Assembly (NCBI GenBank): GCA_002373325.1 | Contig: DFKI01000160.1 | Location: forward strand, 35,525 to 89,983 | DNA: 54,459 nt | Direction: 5' to 3' | Origin: Treponema sp. UBA3649 | GTDB lineage: Bacteria > Spirochaetota > Spirochaetia > Treponematales > Treponemataceae | The notes under the pieces: model-generated | What the model was told of the DNA's origin: nothing | The model's database searches: none | What the model saw: the letters and a program-made list of their open reading frames with translations, nothing else | In this document: positions 24,132 through 33,336 of the stretch, in pieces | Position numbering within the stretch: position 1 is the first letter of the stretch | How the letters are laid out: every line of letters begins with the position of its first letter | Translations under genes and position numbers: made by a program

Positions 24132-26399
24132 TTAGAATAACTTCCCATCAGTTGGAGCAGCATCTTCTTTGATTGAAATATCATGCTCTTCAACAACATC
24201 TTCGGCGTTGAATTTAAAAACTTTCACTCCTGTTTCCTCAAATTTTTTACAGACTTCGGAATAAATGAATTTCTTCTCATCAACATTAAAAAGTTGCTTT
24301 GCTTTCATTTTTGCTGCATCTTCAAAGAGATACATAAGCACTTTACTTTCAAACAACTTTACAAAATCCATTCCTTTATCTAGGGCAGAATCCAAAACTG
24401 TTTTAGAAAGGAAGAAAGGACCAAGAAGTTTATCTTCATTAATTCCAAGCGTAATCAACTTGTTGTTTATAGCCTTTCGAAGGTCATTCCAATTAACTTT
24501 CTTTGTTGCACTGATTGGGATTTCATAGCCTTTTACTTTATCTTCATTTTCATCAATTCCGATATATTCAAACTCCCATCTGCGTTTGAACGCCGTATCC
24601 ATTGGGAAAACACCCTGGTCTGCGCTGTTCATTGTTGCCCAGATGTACATGTTGGAAGGGATTTTCAGCTCATCTTCATGGATGCCATTTTTAGCAAGAT
24701 ATTTCTTTATATCTTCACTTGCAGCAATCGGATATTCAGAATTGCCATTCTCATCACGGTCAAGAAGCTGGAACACATCACCGAATACTGCTGCCACATT
24801 TGCACGGTTGATTTCTTCGATGAGGAGAAGATATTTTTGGGGAGTTATATTTTTTTCCTTTGCTCTTTTTATTTCTTTAATCGCATTAATATATATACGC
24901 ATAAAAGGTCCAGGAACATATTCATAGCGAATATTTTCTTCGTTATTTAAATCTTGCACAGGTTTATAGGTACCAACAAATTGTGCATAACTATAATTTG
25001 GATGAAATGTAACTCGTTCTATTGTTTGTTCTTCATAATTTTTTATAGCTTTATTTTTTAATCTTTTTATAAACTTTAATGTCTGACTTCCTGTATTGAT
25101 GTAATATCCATTAATATCTTCTGGATTCAATTCTAGGATTGCATTGATTTGATTTTTAGGACTGTTATTTTCAAATTCAGAAATTATATAATCTGAAAAT
25201 TTCAAACCAATTGCATACATCTGCGGTACTTTATTTTTTGTTGTAATGATATCATTATAGGCTTGTTTTATTAACTCTGGGCATTTTTCGGGTATTAACT
25301 CATTTTTTTCTTCATAATCATTAAAGAATTCTGATACTTGAGCTCCTGTCTTAATATAATACCCAACATTTTGTGGTGGAGTGAAATCTTGTAGTAACTT
25401 ATTTATTTCATCATTCTTCATGCTTAATATCTGTTTTGCATAAACAAATCCAATAGCTGCACATTGTGGAACAAAATTTTCATCAGATTTTAATTTGGAG
25501 AATTCCATTTTTATTTTTTCAAGATCAGTTTTTGGTTGTATTGAATTCTTGAATATTTGACTCTCATCAGCTAGTCGTTTACTCTTTCCTGTGCCCGGTG
25601 CTCCGAAAACTATCCTATTAAGAGAATCTTTATTATAAGTTTTGTCTTCTGACATATCATCCTCCGCAATTTCAATTTCATCCATGTATTCTTGATAATC
25701 TATTAAATCTTTTCCCTTCCAATATGAATTACAATTTATAATTTCAAATAAATCAGCTTCATTATCTATATTAATTCCTTTAGTTTTTAATCTGATTTCA
25801 TTTTCATATTCTTCAAAGCAACCGGTATAATTGAGCGTTTTTATCATTTCTCTAATTTGTCTATCAGGTTGATTCCAAATATGATTTTTCTCATCTAAAT
25901 CGATGTTCGAAGGCAAGTTAGCATCTTTACGATATCGTATAATCTGATTTGCGGTATTTAATAAATTATAATTTTTACGTTTAGCTAATTCATCATTATA
26001 GAAAATGAACCTCTTTATTTCATCTTTTGTTAAATATGCACTCTCTTTATCTATTAATGAAAAAATATGCAATAGCTTTACAATATCCCGCATTGGTGCA
26101 AGAAGAATTTTATCAGAAACGGCGTTTTCATAATCTGAAGAAGTTCTTGGATTTGGAAACTGAAATTTCTTAATGAAATTCAGTACAACTTTTTTTGTAT
26201 TTCCCCGTGAAGCAAGTTTTGCACAGTTTCCCTTTGCTTTAAGATTAAAATAAAAACCAACAGTCATGAAATTGTTATTTTTACTTTTGTCTTCTGAAGC
26301 AGAAGGAACTGTATCGGTTAAAAATGCATTAGAAGCTTCTTTCAGGATTTCGTCCAAAGAAGTAATACGTAAATCATTTGTAAAATTATAATGATACAT
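24132..26399 (-). CDS. McrB-like AAA+ GTPase subunit of LlaJI-type system (R1)
   Basis: 755 residues. Residues 1-250 are an N-terminal region of unknown fold, probably DNA recognition. Walker A is GAPGTGKS at 266-273. Residues 310-365 and 391-447 are two copies of the same roughly 56-residue motif (VPQ..AIG..., then GYYI.TG.Q). The AAA core resumes with TFHPNYSYAQFVGTYKPV, Walker B LLIEEINRANVAAVFGDVFQ at about 525-544, the McrB-type sensor ATMNSADQG and FKRRWEF. It would translocate DNA and activate the R2 nuclease. The start overlaps the second methyltransferase gene by 14 nt. Confidence 0.85.
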   Translation of the reverse strand: MYHYNFTNDLRITSLDEILKEASNAFLTDTVPSASEDKSKNNNFMTVGFYFNLKAKGNCAKLASRGNTKKVVLNFIKKFQFPNPRTSSDYENAVSDKILLAPMRDIVKLLHIFSLIDKESAYLTKDEIKRFIFYNDELAKRKNYNLLNTANQIIRYRKDANLPSNIDLDEKNHIWNQPDRQIREMIKTLNYTGCFEEYENEIRLKTKGINIDNEADLFEIINCNSYWKGKDLIDYQEYMDEIEIAEDDMSEDKTYNKDSLNRIVFGAPGTGKSKRLADESQIFKNSIQPKTDLEKIKMEFSKLKSDENFVPQCAAIGFVYAKQILSMKNDEINKLLQDFTPPQNVGYYIKTGAQVSEFFNDYEEKNELIPEKCPELIKQAYNDIITTKNKVPQMYAIGLKFSDYIISEFENNSPKNQINAILELNPEDINGYYINTGSQTLKFIKRLKNKAIKNYEEQTIERVTFHPNYSYAQFVGTYKPVQDLNNEENIRYEYVPGPFMRIYINAIKEIKRAKEKNITPQKYLLLIEEINRANVAAVFGDVFQLLDRDENGNSEYPIAASEDIKKYLAKNGIHEDELKIPSNMYIWATMNSADQGVFPMDTAFKRRWEFEYIGIDENEDKVKGYEIPISATKKVNWNDLRKAINNKLITLGINEDKLLGPFFLSKTVLDSALDKGMDFVKLFESKVLMYLFEDAAKMKAKQLFNVDEKKFIYSEVCKKFEETGVKVFKFNAEDVVEEHDISIKEDAAPTDGKLF
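25059..25472 (-). repeat. Internal protein duplication within the McrB-like subunit
   Basis: Encodes residues 310-447. The two copies share VPQ(C/M).AIG at the start and (V/I)(N)GYYI(K/N)TG(A/S)Q at the end, separated by about 25 residues. The duplication lies between Walker A and Walker B. Confidence 0.65.
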
Positions 26400-27615
26400 G
26401 GATTTCTCCTAATTGCTTGTATAAATCGTTTATTGCTTTTGCTATATTTTTTGCAAGTTGAGGCGGAACTGCGTTTCCAATCATTTGATAAGCATTTCCT
26501 CTGCTTCCTATAAAATCAAAGTCATCATCAAATGATTGAAGACGTGCAGCTTCCCGGACAGTAATACTTCTTGCCTGTTTTGAGTCATAATGAATAAATC
26601 TGTTTCCATCTTTATAAAGATGTGCAATTATCGTTGTACTTGGTTTGTCTGCTTCAAGGACATGATAGCGATGTATCGGAGATTTTGATCCAACTTTCTC
26701 CGCATATAGCTCCGTTATCTTTTTTGAATCATACTCGAAACGTCCTGTCTCAATGTCTTCTGCCAGAGTTCTGAATGTTTCCATGTCGCGAACATTCTGA
26801 TAGCGAGGTTCATGCCATGAAATATTTGATTTTGGAACTTTGTACGCCTCATGTTTTGAATGATGTTCTTCATCAAAATAAGGCGTAATTTTCGGCAAAT
26901 CCCCAATGGCTTGCTTTACTGTGAGGTGATTGTTTGATTTGTATTTTGGTAGTATTGAAATATAGAAATCTTCGAGAATTTTCTGACAGTCTCTATTTTT
27001 CTTCTGCTTGATACCAACTATTACAATTCTTTCGCGGTTTTGAGGAACATTGTAATCATTTGCATTCACCTTGGCTTTCCTTAAATCATCTATGATTTCG
27101 TATCCAATAGATTTGAATGAGGATTGTATAAGTGCTGAAATTTTCACACCATTGGGGGTCGCCGACAAGATTCCCGGAACATTTTCAAAAATGAAAAGTT
27201 TCGGTTGGTATCTTTTTACGACGGAAAGATAATGCTCAAAAAGAAAGTTCCTATAATCATCATTCATTCCGTTTTCATCACGGACACGTCCCGCAACAGA
27301 ATATGCCTGACAGGGTGGTCCACCAATGATAATGTCTATTCCATTTTCTGCATTAACAAAATAATCCAGTCCTTTGCTTTCTCCGAATTCTTCATCGTTC
27401 CATCCATTAAATAACTCATCTTCACGCTGGATATCAAAATTCATAACACGTTCATCTGCATCTGTTTCGCCATATTTTGCCTTGAGACGATTACGCATTG
27501 TATTGACTTGTGGCTTCAACCATTCAACAGAGGCAATTTCTTTGTATAGACCTGTCTGCAAAAATCCGTCCGTTAGTCCACCGCACCCGGCAAAAAGATC
27601 AATCATTTTAATCAT
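26386..27615 (-). CDS. C5-cytosine DNA methyltransferase M2 (LlaJI-type)
   Basis: 409 residues. Motif I is IDLFAGCGGLTDGF at residues 5-18, motif IV GGPPCQAYSVAGR with catalytic Cys102, motif VI FENVPG, motif VIII QNRERIVIVG and motifs IX-X REAARLQSFDDDF and YQMIGNAVPP. It transfers a methyl group from AdoMet to cytosine C5. Two methyltransferases in one operon suit an asymmetric recognition site, as in LlaJI (5'-GACGC), where each enzyme protects one strand. The actual site here cannot be read from sequence. It overlaps the first methyltransferase gene by 8 nt. Confidence 0.93.
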   Translation of the reverse strand: MIKMIDLFAGCGGLTDGFLQTGLYKEIASVEWLKPQVNTMRNRLKAKYGETDADERVMNFDIQREDELFNGWNDEEFGESKGLDYFVNAENGIDIIIGGPPCQAYSVAGRVRDENGMNDDYRNFLFEHYLSVVKRYQPKLFIFENVPGILSATPNGVKISALIQSSFKSIGYEIIDDLRKAKVNANDYNVPQNRERIVIVGIKQKKNRDCQKILEDFYISILPKYKSNNHLTVKQAIGDLPKITPYFDEEHHSKHEAYKVPKSNISWHEPRYQNVRDMETFRTLAEDIETGRFEYDSKKITELYAEKVGSKSPIHRYHVLEADKPSTTIIAHLYKDGNRFIHYDSKQARSITVREAARLQSFDDDFDFIGSRGNAYQMIGNAVPPQLAKNIAKAINDLYKQLGEIHVSL

Positions 27616-28690
27616 TGTCTTTTAGCTCCAGATATTTTTTAAGTTGTTCTGCTATTACTTTTCCCAGTAAAGGAGGAACTGCATTTCCAACCTGCCTATA
27701 CTGCTGAGCTTTAGTTCCATAGAAGATAAAATCATCAGGAAAACTTTGAAGCCGTGCACTTTCACGAACTGTTGGTATTCTGTTGTACTTGTAGTGAAAA
27801 TGAGACCTGTGGCAAGTGTTTATAGTTAAAGAAGGCTTTTTGCTGTGATAGCGGGTAAGGGCTTCATGGTACTTATAAATTCCTTCATATTCTTTTGGTA
27901 AAGCTTTGTAATTTTTACCTTCCGGAATCATTGCGAGAAATTTCAAAGTTTTTTCATCATGGAGCGTTCCAATGTGGTTATGAATTTCATTGGAATTCGC
28001 ACGCATTAAGCGTTGATATTCTGATTTTGGCTGACAAGGATAGTTTTGAACCTCATCACCATAAATACCTTCTAATGCAGGCAGATCATTTATTGCCTGT
28101 TCACAAGTTATGTAATGGTCTTTGTCTAAAACTGGAGCTGGAAATTCAAATACTTTCGTGTTGTCATGAAGACCTACAAAGAAAACTCTTTTGCGAATTT
28201 GGGGAATTCCAAAATCCGGTGCATACAGTAATTTTGGAATCATCGTATAACCGATTTTTTTAAAATCAGCCACGATTCTTTTTGCTCCAATGCCACCATT
28301 TGTCTGGAGCATTCCGGGAACATTTTCTAAGAGAATGGCTTTCGGCTTTGTACGGTCAGCAAGCTTGACCATTGCCGAATAAAGACGATTTCTTTTATCA
28401 TCCTTATTTCGAGGTCCTGCTATAGAAAAGCCCTGGCAAGGCGGTCCACCTATAAGGACATCTAGAGAGAGATTATTTTGTTTGAGATAATCTGTTATGA
28501 CTGAAATATTTTCATGGTTAAAAAGGTCAAGTTTTAATGCTTTTGCTGAACCATGGTTCTTTTGAAATGTTTCGAGAGCTGCATCGTCAAAATCGATACC
28601 GAGTAAAACATTGTACCCAGCATCCAGGAATCCCTTTGAGAGTCCTCCACATCCGCAGAATAAATCTATACAATTTAGCTTTTTGGGCAT
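27608..28690 (-). CDS. C5-cytosine DNA methyltransferase M1 (LlaJI-type)
   Basis: 360 residues. Motif I is IDLFCGCGGLSKGF, motif IV GGPPCQGFSIAGPRN with catalytic Cys85, motif VI LENVPGML, motif VIII QIRKRVFFVG, and the C-terminus ESARLQSFPDDF and YRQVGNAVPPLLG. It is clearly different from M2 in sequence between motifs VIII and IX, the target recognition region, consistent with a different strand or target. No strong Shine-Dalgarno sequence is visible before ATG 28690. Confidence 0.93.
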   Translation of the reverse strand: MPKKLNCIDLFCGCGGLSKGFLDAGYNVLLGIDFDDAALETFQKNHGSAKALKLDLFNHENISVITDYLKQNNLSLDVLIGGPPCQGFSIAGPRNKDDKRNRLYSAMVKLADRTKPKAILLENVPGMLQTNGGIGAKRIVADFKKIGYTMIPKLLYAPDFGIPQIRKRVFFVGLHDNTKVFEFPAPVLDKDHYITCEQAINDLPALEGIYGDEVQNYPCQPKSEYQRLMRANSNEIHNHIGTLHDEKTLKFLAMIPEGKNYKALPKEYEGIYKYHEALTRYHSKKPSLTINTCHRSHFHYKYNRIPTVRESARLQSFPDDFIFYGTKAQQYRQVGNAVPPLLGKVIAEQLKKYLELKDND

Positions 28691-28728
28691 TTTATTTTAC
28701 CAACCTAGTCATAATTTCAATTTTTCCG

Positions 28729-28944
28729 TTAACACGCTTCCAACATTTTTGAAGCAATCATTTTTTGATACTTATTTATCTTTGCGCAATCATCAAACAA
28801 CTTTTGAATTGCGCTTCTGTTGTTAGGAATATCTTCAAAATATGTTTTAAGAATCTGCTTTACATCGCTTCCATCCGTTTCTGACCAATCTACTGTATAA
28901 AAATCCTCCAACGCTCTTTCAAATGAGTCCTGAAAGTTATTCAT
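28729..28944 (-). CDS. Small hypothetical protein (71 aa) of the defence operon
   Basis: ATG 28944 has AGGAGG 9 nt upstream; the open frame extends further, but without a better start. The 71-residue acidic protein starts MNNFQDSFERALEDFYTVDW and appears helical. No family recognised. It is 38 nt upstream of the first LlaJI-type methyltransferase gene and could be a regulator or accessory protein of either flanking system. Confidence 0.6.
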   Translation of the reverse strand: MNNFQDSFERALEDFYTVDWSETDGSDVKQILKTYFEDIPNNRSAIQKLFDDCAKINKYQKMIASKMLEAC

Positions 28945-29013
28945 GGTTAAATTCCTCCTATAGTTAGGTTTATTATAAATGTCCAGAGTGTCAATGAATG
29001 ACACTTACAAAAT

Positions 29014-29214
29014 TTATCTTTTCCCTGTATTAAATAATATATTCATCTGCTCCACAAACGCCTGTGCCCCTCCTGCACGAACCATAGGCTCGATGTATTG
29101 AAGAAACTTCCGTTTGTTATTTTCGGATAGTTTATCATATTTTTTGCGAAGTTCCATTGCCTTTATGGAGGCTTCGGTCATAAAGTCAGCGAATTCTTGT
29201 TCTTCTGTGGTCAT
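29014..29214 (-). CDS. Small hypothetical helical protein (66 aa)
   Basis: ATG 29214 has AGAGGAG about 11 nt upstream. The protein starts MTTEEQEFADFMTEASIKAM and is probably all helical and charged, with no transmembrane segment. It follows the TIR-like gene by 17 nt. Similar small proteins often accompany defence or toxin genes, but I do not recognise a family. Confidence 0.6.
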   Translation of the reverse strand: MTTEEQEFADFMTEASIKAMELRKKYDKLSENNKRKFLQYIEPMVRAGGAQAFVEQMNILFNTGKR

Positions 29215-29231
29215 TATTCTATATTCTCCTC

Positions 29232-30020
29232 TCAAAATGGAATTTCTTCAGGAAAGTTATCATCGCTATTCATTTGCATATCTTTGGTTTCATCATTTGC
29301 AATTGTTAAATTGAATCGACTTTTATTATTCCTCATCCACGAAAAACCTTTTGTTGTTATCATACATTCGGGACAATTATAAGCATCAAATGATTGCTCT
29401 AAAAAATTTACTTCACATAATTCTTCTAATGCGAAATTAAATGCTAAGCGGTTATAACCAAATCCTTCAAACTTTTCAGCACATAAAGACAGTGAAATTG
29501 AATCCTTTTGCCCAAAAACATTTTCCCCTATAGTTCCTAATAACAACAAAGCTTCATCTGAAATAATACATTCTGATAAAATTTGTCCTGCATTTTCATT
29601 TCCAATAGCAGTTCTTTTTTGTTCAGAAAAATATTTCATCTTAGTCGTTATTTGCGATTTCAATTTTTCAAAATCACTAAGTGAGCCAGTTTTGTAAGAT
29701 ATTATTGAACGTTGTTGAATATCGAACGGATATTTATCTTTTCTTTCATCAGAACAAATCAGTATTGTTCGTTTTTTATATGCGATTGCTAAACCGACTT
29801 CAAACCAAACATTAGGATTGTCTATCGTTATATCTGCAAGAACGGCAGAGGAGGTTCGAATATTATTATCTATGCTATCTATTGGAATTTCTGCAGATAA
29901 GTCTTTGTCTACGCGATATGGGTCATATCCTGCATCAATAATAGCAGGAGAATAAACATCTTTAAAACGTTTATCAAATTTATCATTATCAAAAGGCTGT
30001 ATTACGAAACATCTTTCCAT
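29232..30020 (-). CDS. TIR-like / nucleotide-binding Rossmann-type protein
   Basis: 262 residues. The first 130 form a flavodoxin-like or TIR-like fold: CFVIQPFDNDKFDKRFKDVY at the start, an acidic VDKDLS segment, ADITIDNPNVWFEVGLAIA with Glu74 where TIR and deoxyribosyltransferase-like enzymes have their catalytic Glu, and the strand RTILICSDERKDKYPFDI. The C-terminal half resembles a winged helix (LCAEKFEGFGYNRLAFNFAL). Such proteins may cleave NAD+ or nucleosides as defence effectors; that is inferred from the family. The GAGGAG ribosome site overlaps the subtilase stop, 5 nt before the ATG, so it is coupled to the subtilase. Confidence 0.7.
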   Translation of the reverse strand: MERCFVIQPFDNDKFDKRFKDVYSPAIIDAGYDPYRVDKDLSAEIPIDSIDNNIRTSSAVLADITIDNPNVWFEVGLAIAYKKRTILICSDERKDKYPFDIQQRSIISYKTGSLSDFEKLKSQITTKMKYFSEQKRTAIGNENAGQILSECIISDEALLLLGTIGENVFGQKDSISLSLCAEKFEGFGYNRLAFNFALEELCEVNFLEQSFDAYNCPECMITTKGFSWMRNNKSRFNLTIANDETKDMQMNSDDNFPEEIPF

Positions 30021-30025
30021 AATTC

Positions 30026-32248
30026 CTACTCCTCAAAATCAATCTCAACGTCAGCTTTGTTGTAAATATCAATCTGATTTTCAATGTCAATCTTATTTAC
30101 AATCATACCACGTAGTTGACACAACTGTATGAATTCCTGAATTCTATTTTTCCCATATAATTCTTTTAATGTAAGAACTATACCAAACTTCAAATCTTTT
30201 CCGTATTTTTCAGAAAGCCGCTCTGTAGTTTTTAGGCTTATGCCCCAAGATTTTGTTTTATAGGCTTTTTTAGGACGATGTTTAGTTTCTTCAAATTCTC
30301 CTATATGCTTAACATTATCCCATTTCCTGAACAAATCTCTTGCATTGCTCTCTTTTGTAAAAACGTTGTCAGTTTCATTCTGAAGATTTTCATTTATTGA
30401 TGCTATAGAACCATCATCTTTTATTCTTCCAAAATGCAGATCAAGCTCCGTTGTCGTATAATCTACACCTTGATTCCTAAAACATTTAGGAAAATAGCAT
30501 AAAGTTGCTTTTGCTATGAACGGATGATTGTCATTAATAGCAGGAACAGGAATATTATACAGATATGTGTCCCACTTTTCAGATGTACCACTCAGGAAAA
30601 ATCGAATTTCATCATCTTTAGACTGTAAAATATCAGTAATCTTTACAGGAACAATACCAAATCCAATTTCATAATTAGATGAATTCTGTTTGTTCCAACC
30701 AGCAGCACAATCAATAAGCAATGCCTTTGCGACTTCCCTACTTAATCCTATAACTTGCATCATATAAGCCATTTTTCTTGCAATCCAAGGAGCTGCAAAC
30801 GAAGTTCCAGTTCTGACTACTTTTCCATTTGAAAAATAGACATTCATTTCTTTTGAATCATCTCCACCATAATAACTCACATCTGGTTTTGTAAAGAAAG
30901 ACAGAACTGGGCCTTTTCTTGTATATGAGGCTGGCAGATTATCGAATGACACTGAATTAACGACAATAGAATTGATTGAATCCGCAGGAGAGCCGATTTT
31001 AACCTGATTTTTTGAAGTCTTGTTTGTACCTGCAACAATAAAAATTATATCTGGATAATCATATTGCAGATTATCCAACAAAGCTGCCACAGGCGAAATA
31101 AAATTATCTTCGATTTCAGACTCAGCTCCCAAGCTAAGATTCCATACATGAATGTCTCTATTTGTCTGGACTATATCTCGGATTTGCCGAAGCAAAGTAA
31201 ACACACTGTATTTTTTTCCAGCTGCAACGCCAAAGTGCCTTACGCGAAAACGACCACAGCCATCGTCAATATCTTTGTTTAGCGTTGGCCCATCAACAAT
31301 AATTGAATCCACCATAGTACCATGGTGCTCATCTTCCCAGGTTGTTGTAATATTCGGGTCAACAAGTTTTACATAATCAACCCATTTTGAAAAATAGACA
31401 CTCTTATCAAAAAGTGTGTCTATTACGCCAATAACAGGTTCATTTGTCGGCTCTGGAATAGGAATGTCTTTGTCAATTTCATCGTCTGAAATATCAGCAA
31501 ATACATATTTTGAAAAATCTGGCGTTGCCATTGCAATTAGATATGGCGCACTATTTTTTAAAATAGAATACTGTGTTGGATTTAACAAAAAAGTATTGTC
31601 ATCAAATTTGTTTATATTCAGATAATCCAAATCTATTTTTCTAAAGATTTCTCTATACGGAATTCCAATATCGTACAAAGTTATAACTTGGCTTTCTGTT
31701 AATTCAGGTCTGTCTTTATCAACATCAAGCTTTTCCAGATATACAGAATCTGCAACAATATTGATAAAACAGTTCTTCGACATTACATCCGATTTAAATG
31801 GAATTTCATTGTGCATTATTGCAGAGATTTGCTCATTTGTAAGTTTTCCATCAAAATCATCAATCAAAATACTTATCGCCTCATCAATCATTTTTAATGA
31901 CTCAATGAGAGATTTGTTTTCCATACAATAGGTAATGATATGTTTTGGATCTTTATCTTTGCTGAATTTTGCACCTACGATCAAATCGTTTGTCTTCTTT
32001 CCTTTTTCACTTAAGAGAGATTGAATTCTATTACTTTTTGCTATTACATCTATATAGTAGGCTGTAACCAAGACTTTGTTTATGATTGTGTTTTCTTGCC
32101 AATATTGAACAATAGAATTCAATTCATTTCGCAAGGTTTGTAAATGTGAGGCTTCGACAATTTTGTTTGCAGGAATATGACGTGCAGAAAAGCCACCGGT
32201 ATTTGACTTTTGTTCAAACTCAGCTTTTATTTGAAGGATACTATTCAT
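30026..32248 (-). CDS. Cytoplasmic S8 (subtilisin-like) serine protease paired with AAA ATPase
   Basis: 740 residues with no signal peptide. Residues 1-270 are a non-catalytic N-terminal region. The subtilase domain lies at about 270-515, with Asp277 in VIGVIDT, His309 in EHHGTMVDS, Asn409 in IVAGTNK and Ser483 in GTSFAAP; the triad is complete. Residues 515-740 form an additional domain. The absence of an export signal and the overlap with the upstream ATPase gene (8 nt) suggest that the protease acts on cytoplasmic targets, probably under control of the ATPase. Adjacent AAA ATPase-subtilase gene pairs are recurrent in bacterial genomic islands; a defence role is inference. Confidence 0.85.
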   Translation of the reverse strand: MNSILQIKAEFEQKSNTGGFSARHIPANKIVEASHLQTLRNELNSIVQYWQENTIINKVLVTAYYIDVIAKSNRIQSLLSEKGKKTNDLIVGAKFSKDKDPKHIITYCMENKSLIESLKMIDEAISILIDDFDGKLTNEQISAIMHNEIPFKSDVMSKNCFINIVADSVYLEKLDVDKDRPELTESQVITLYDIGIPYREIFRKIDLDYLNINKFDDNTFLLNPTQYSILKNSAPYLIAMATPDFSKYVFADISDDEIDKDIPIPEPTNEPVIGVIDTLFDKSVYFSKWVDYVKLVDPNITTTWEDEHHGTMVDSIIVDGPTLNKDIDDGCGRFRVRHFGVAAGKKYSVFTLLRQIRDIVQTNRDIHVWNLSLGAESEIEDNFISPVAALLDNLQYDYPDIIFIVAGTNKTSKNQVKIGSPADSINSIVVNSVSFDNLPASYTRKGPVLSFFTKPDVSYYGGDDSKEMNVYFSNGKVVRTGTSFAAPWIARKMAYMMQVIGLSREVAKALLIDCAAGWNKQNSSNYEIGFGIVPVKITDILQSKDDEIRFFLSGTSEKWDTYLYNIPVPAINDNHPFIAKATLCYFPKCFRNQGVDYTTTELDLHFGRIKDDGSIASINENLQNETDNVFTKESNARDLFRKWDNVKHIGEFEETKHRPKKAYKTKSWGISLKTTERLSEKYGKDLKFGIVLTLKELYGKNRIQEFIQLCQLRGMIVNKIDIENQIDIYNKADVEIDFEE

Positions 32249-33290
32249 TCTCTGCTACCGCCTGCAACTCTCTAGAAACTTGGCTTTTTGAAATACCCGA
32301 CAATATTTCGATTTCCCTAACAGTGAAGCCTTGTTCTCTCAATTTTACAATATCAATTTCTTTTTCGTGCAACAAATCCTTATAGATTCTTCGCAGGTAA
32401 TCAAATTCGTCGCCAACTTTACTAAATGCAATAGAAGTTTTTATTATGTTTTTCAAATCTCCTGGATAGGGCAGTTCAACTGCTAATTGCATGATTTTCT
32501 TAAAAATTCTTATGTTCTTTCCTGCAAATTTAAATTTATTCAGATAAAAATCTAGTATGACTTCCGATATTTCAATTAAATCTTCTTTTGTATAACGGTT
32601 AAAATCAATAACCTTGTCAAATCTTCTAATCAAAGCCTTATCAAACGAGTCGTATAAATTTGTAGTTGCAATCAAAACAATTTTTTCATTTAAATTATCA
32701 AACCCCTTCAATATGGCCGAAGTTGCTCTGCCCATTTCCCTCAAATCATTGGAATTCGTTCTGTCCATTGCAATTGAATCAATTTCATCAAATAAGATTA
32801 TAATTTTATTCGGCTGCGGAAGTTCATTCATTTGCTTGAACATTTCTGCAATATTCTTTGCAGTTTGTCCAAGTTTACTGTCTATTATTGATTCAAAATC
32901 AACAAAAAATAATTCTCTGTCAAGGATTCTTGCCATTTGCTTTGCAGATTCCGTTTTTCCAGTACCAGGTGCACCATAAAATAAATATTTATTTATTCCG
33001 ACATTGTGAGCTATTGCATTTGCAATACCTACCAAATCGTCTTTTATAGACTCAGGAAGAGGAAGCGGTTCCTGATTTATTGGCATTTTTCTAAAGAAGG
33101 AATTATCTGTTTCCGTCATTTGTGGCATAAAAGTATTGGTACTTGAAAGTTGAGCCATTATATACTCTGCTAATTGAAAATCTCCGGCAGCATCGAAATC
33201 TCTGGCAATCTCATAAGCCTCATTTCTAAAGGCACTGTCATTTTTTTCAGAGTAATATTTTATTAAGTTAAGGATATTCTTTTTCTTCAT
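32241..33290 (-). CDS. AAA+ ATPase partner of the subtilase
   Basis: 349 residues. N-terminal helices (1-70) are followed by a CDC48/FtsH-like AAA module: Walker A GAPGTGKT at 106-113, Walker B ILFDEIDSIA at about 165-174, and a sensor/arginine region TTNLYDSFDKALIRRFDKVI. The C-terminus (about 320-345) is a small helix-turn-helix, FTVREIEILSGISKSQVSRE. It probably unfolds or senses substrates for the subtilase; the HTH might allow DNA binding or autoregulation. First gene of the trio. A promoter ends about 18 nt before the ATG and the leader has little room for a Shine-Dalgarno sequence. Confidence 0.85.
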   Translation of the reverse strand: MKKKNILNLIKYYSEKNDSAFRNEAYEIARDFDAAGDFQLAEYIMAQLSSTNTFMPQMTETDNSFFRKMPINQEPLPLPESIKDDLVGIANAIAHNVGINKYLFYGAPGTGKTESAKQMARILDRELFFVDFESIIDSKLGQTAKNIAEMFKQMNELPQPNKIIILFDEIDSIAMDRTNSNDLREMGRATSAILKGFDNLNEKIVLIATTNLYDSFDKALIRRFDKVIDFNRYTKEDLIEISEVILDFYLNKFKFAGKNIRIFKKIMQLAVELPYPGDLKNIIKTSIAFSKVGDEFDYLRRIYKDLLHEKEIDIVKLREQGFTVREIEILSGISKSQVSRELQAVAENE

Positions 33291-33307
33291 ACTTCGTACC
33301 CAAGTTT

Positions 33308-33336
33308 ATAATAATCCCAAAGGGACAAATTGTCAA
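33308..33336 (-). promoter_or_regulatory. Promoter of the AAA/subtilase/TIR-like unit with overlapping palindrome
   Basis: On the minus strand TTGACA (33336-33331), 17-bp spacer and TATTAT (33313-33308). The palindrome GACAA-A-TTGTC (33324-33334) overlaps the -35 box and could be an operator. A second GGGACA lies nearby. Confidence 0.55.
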
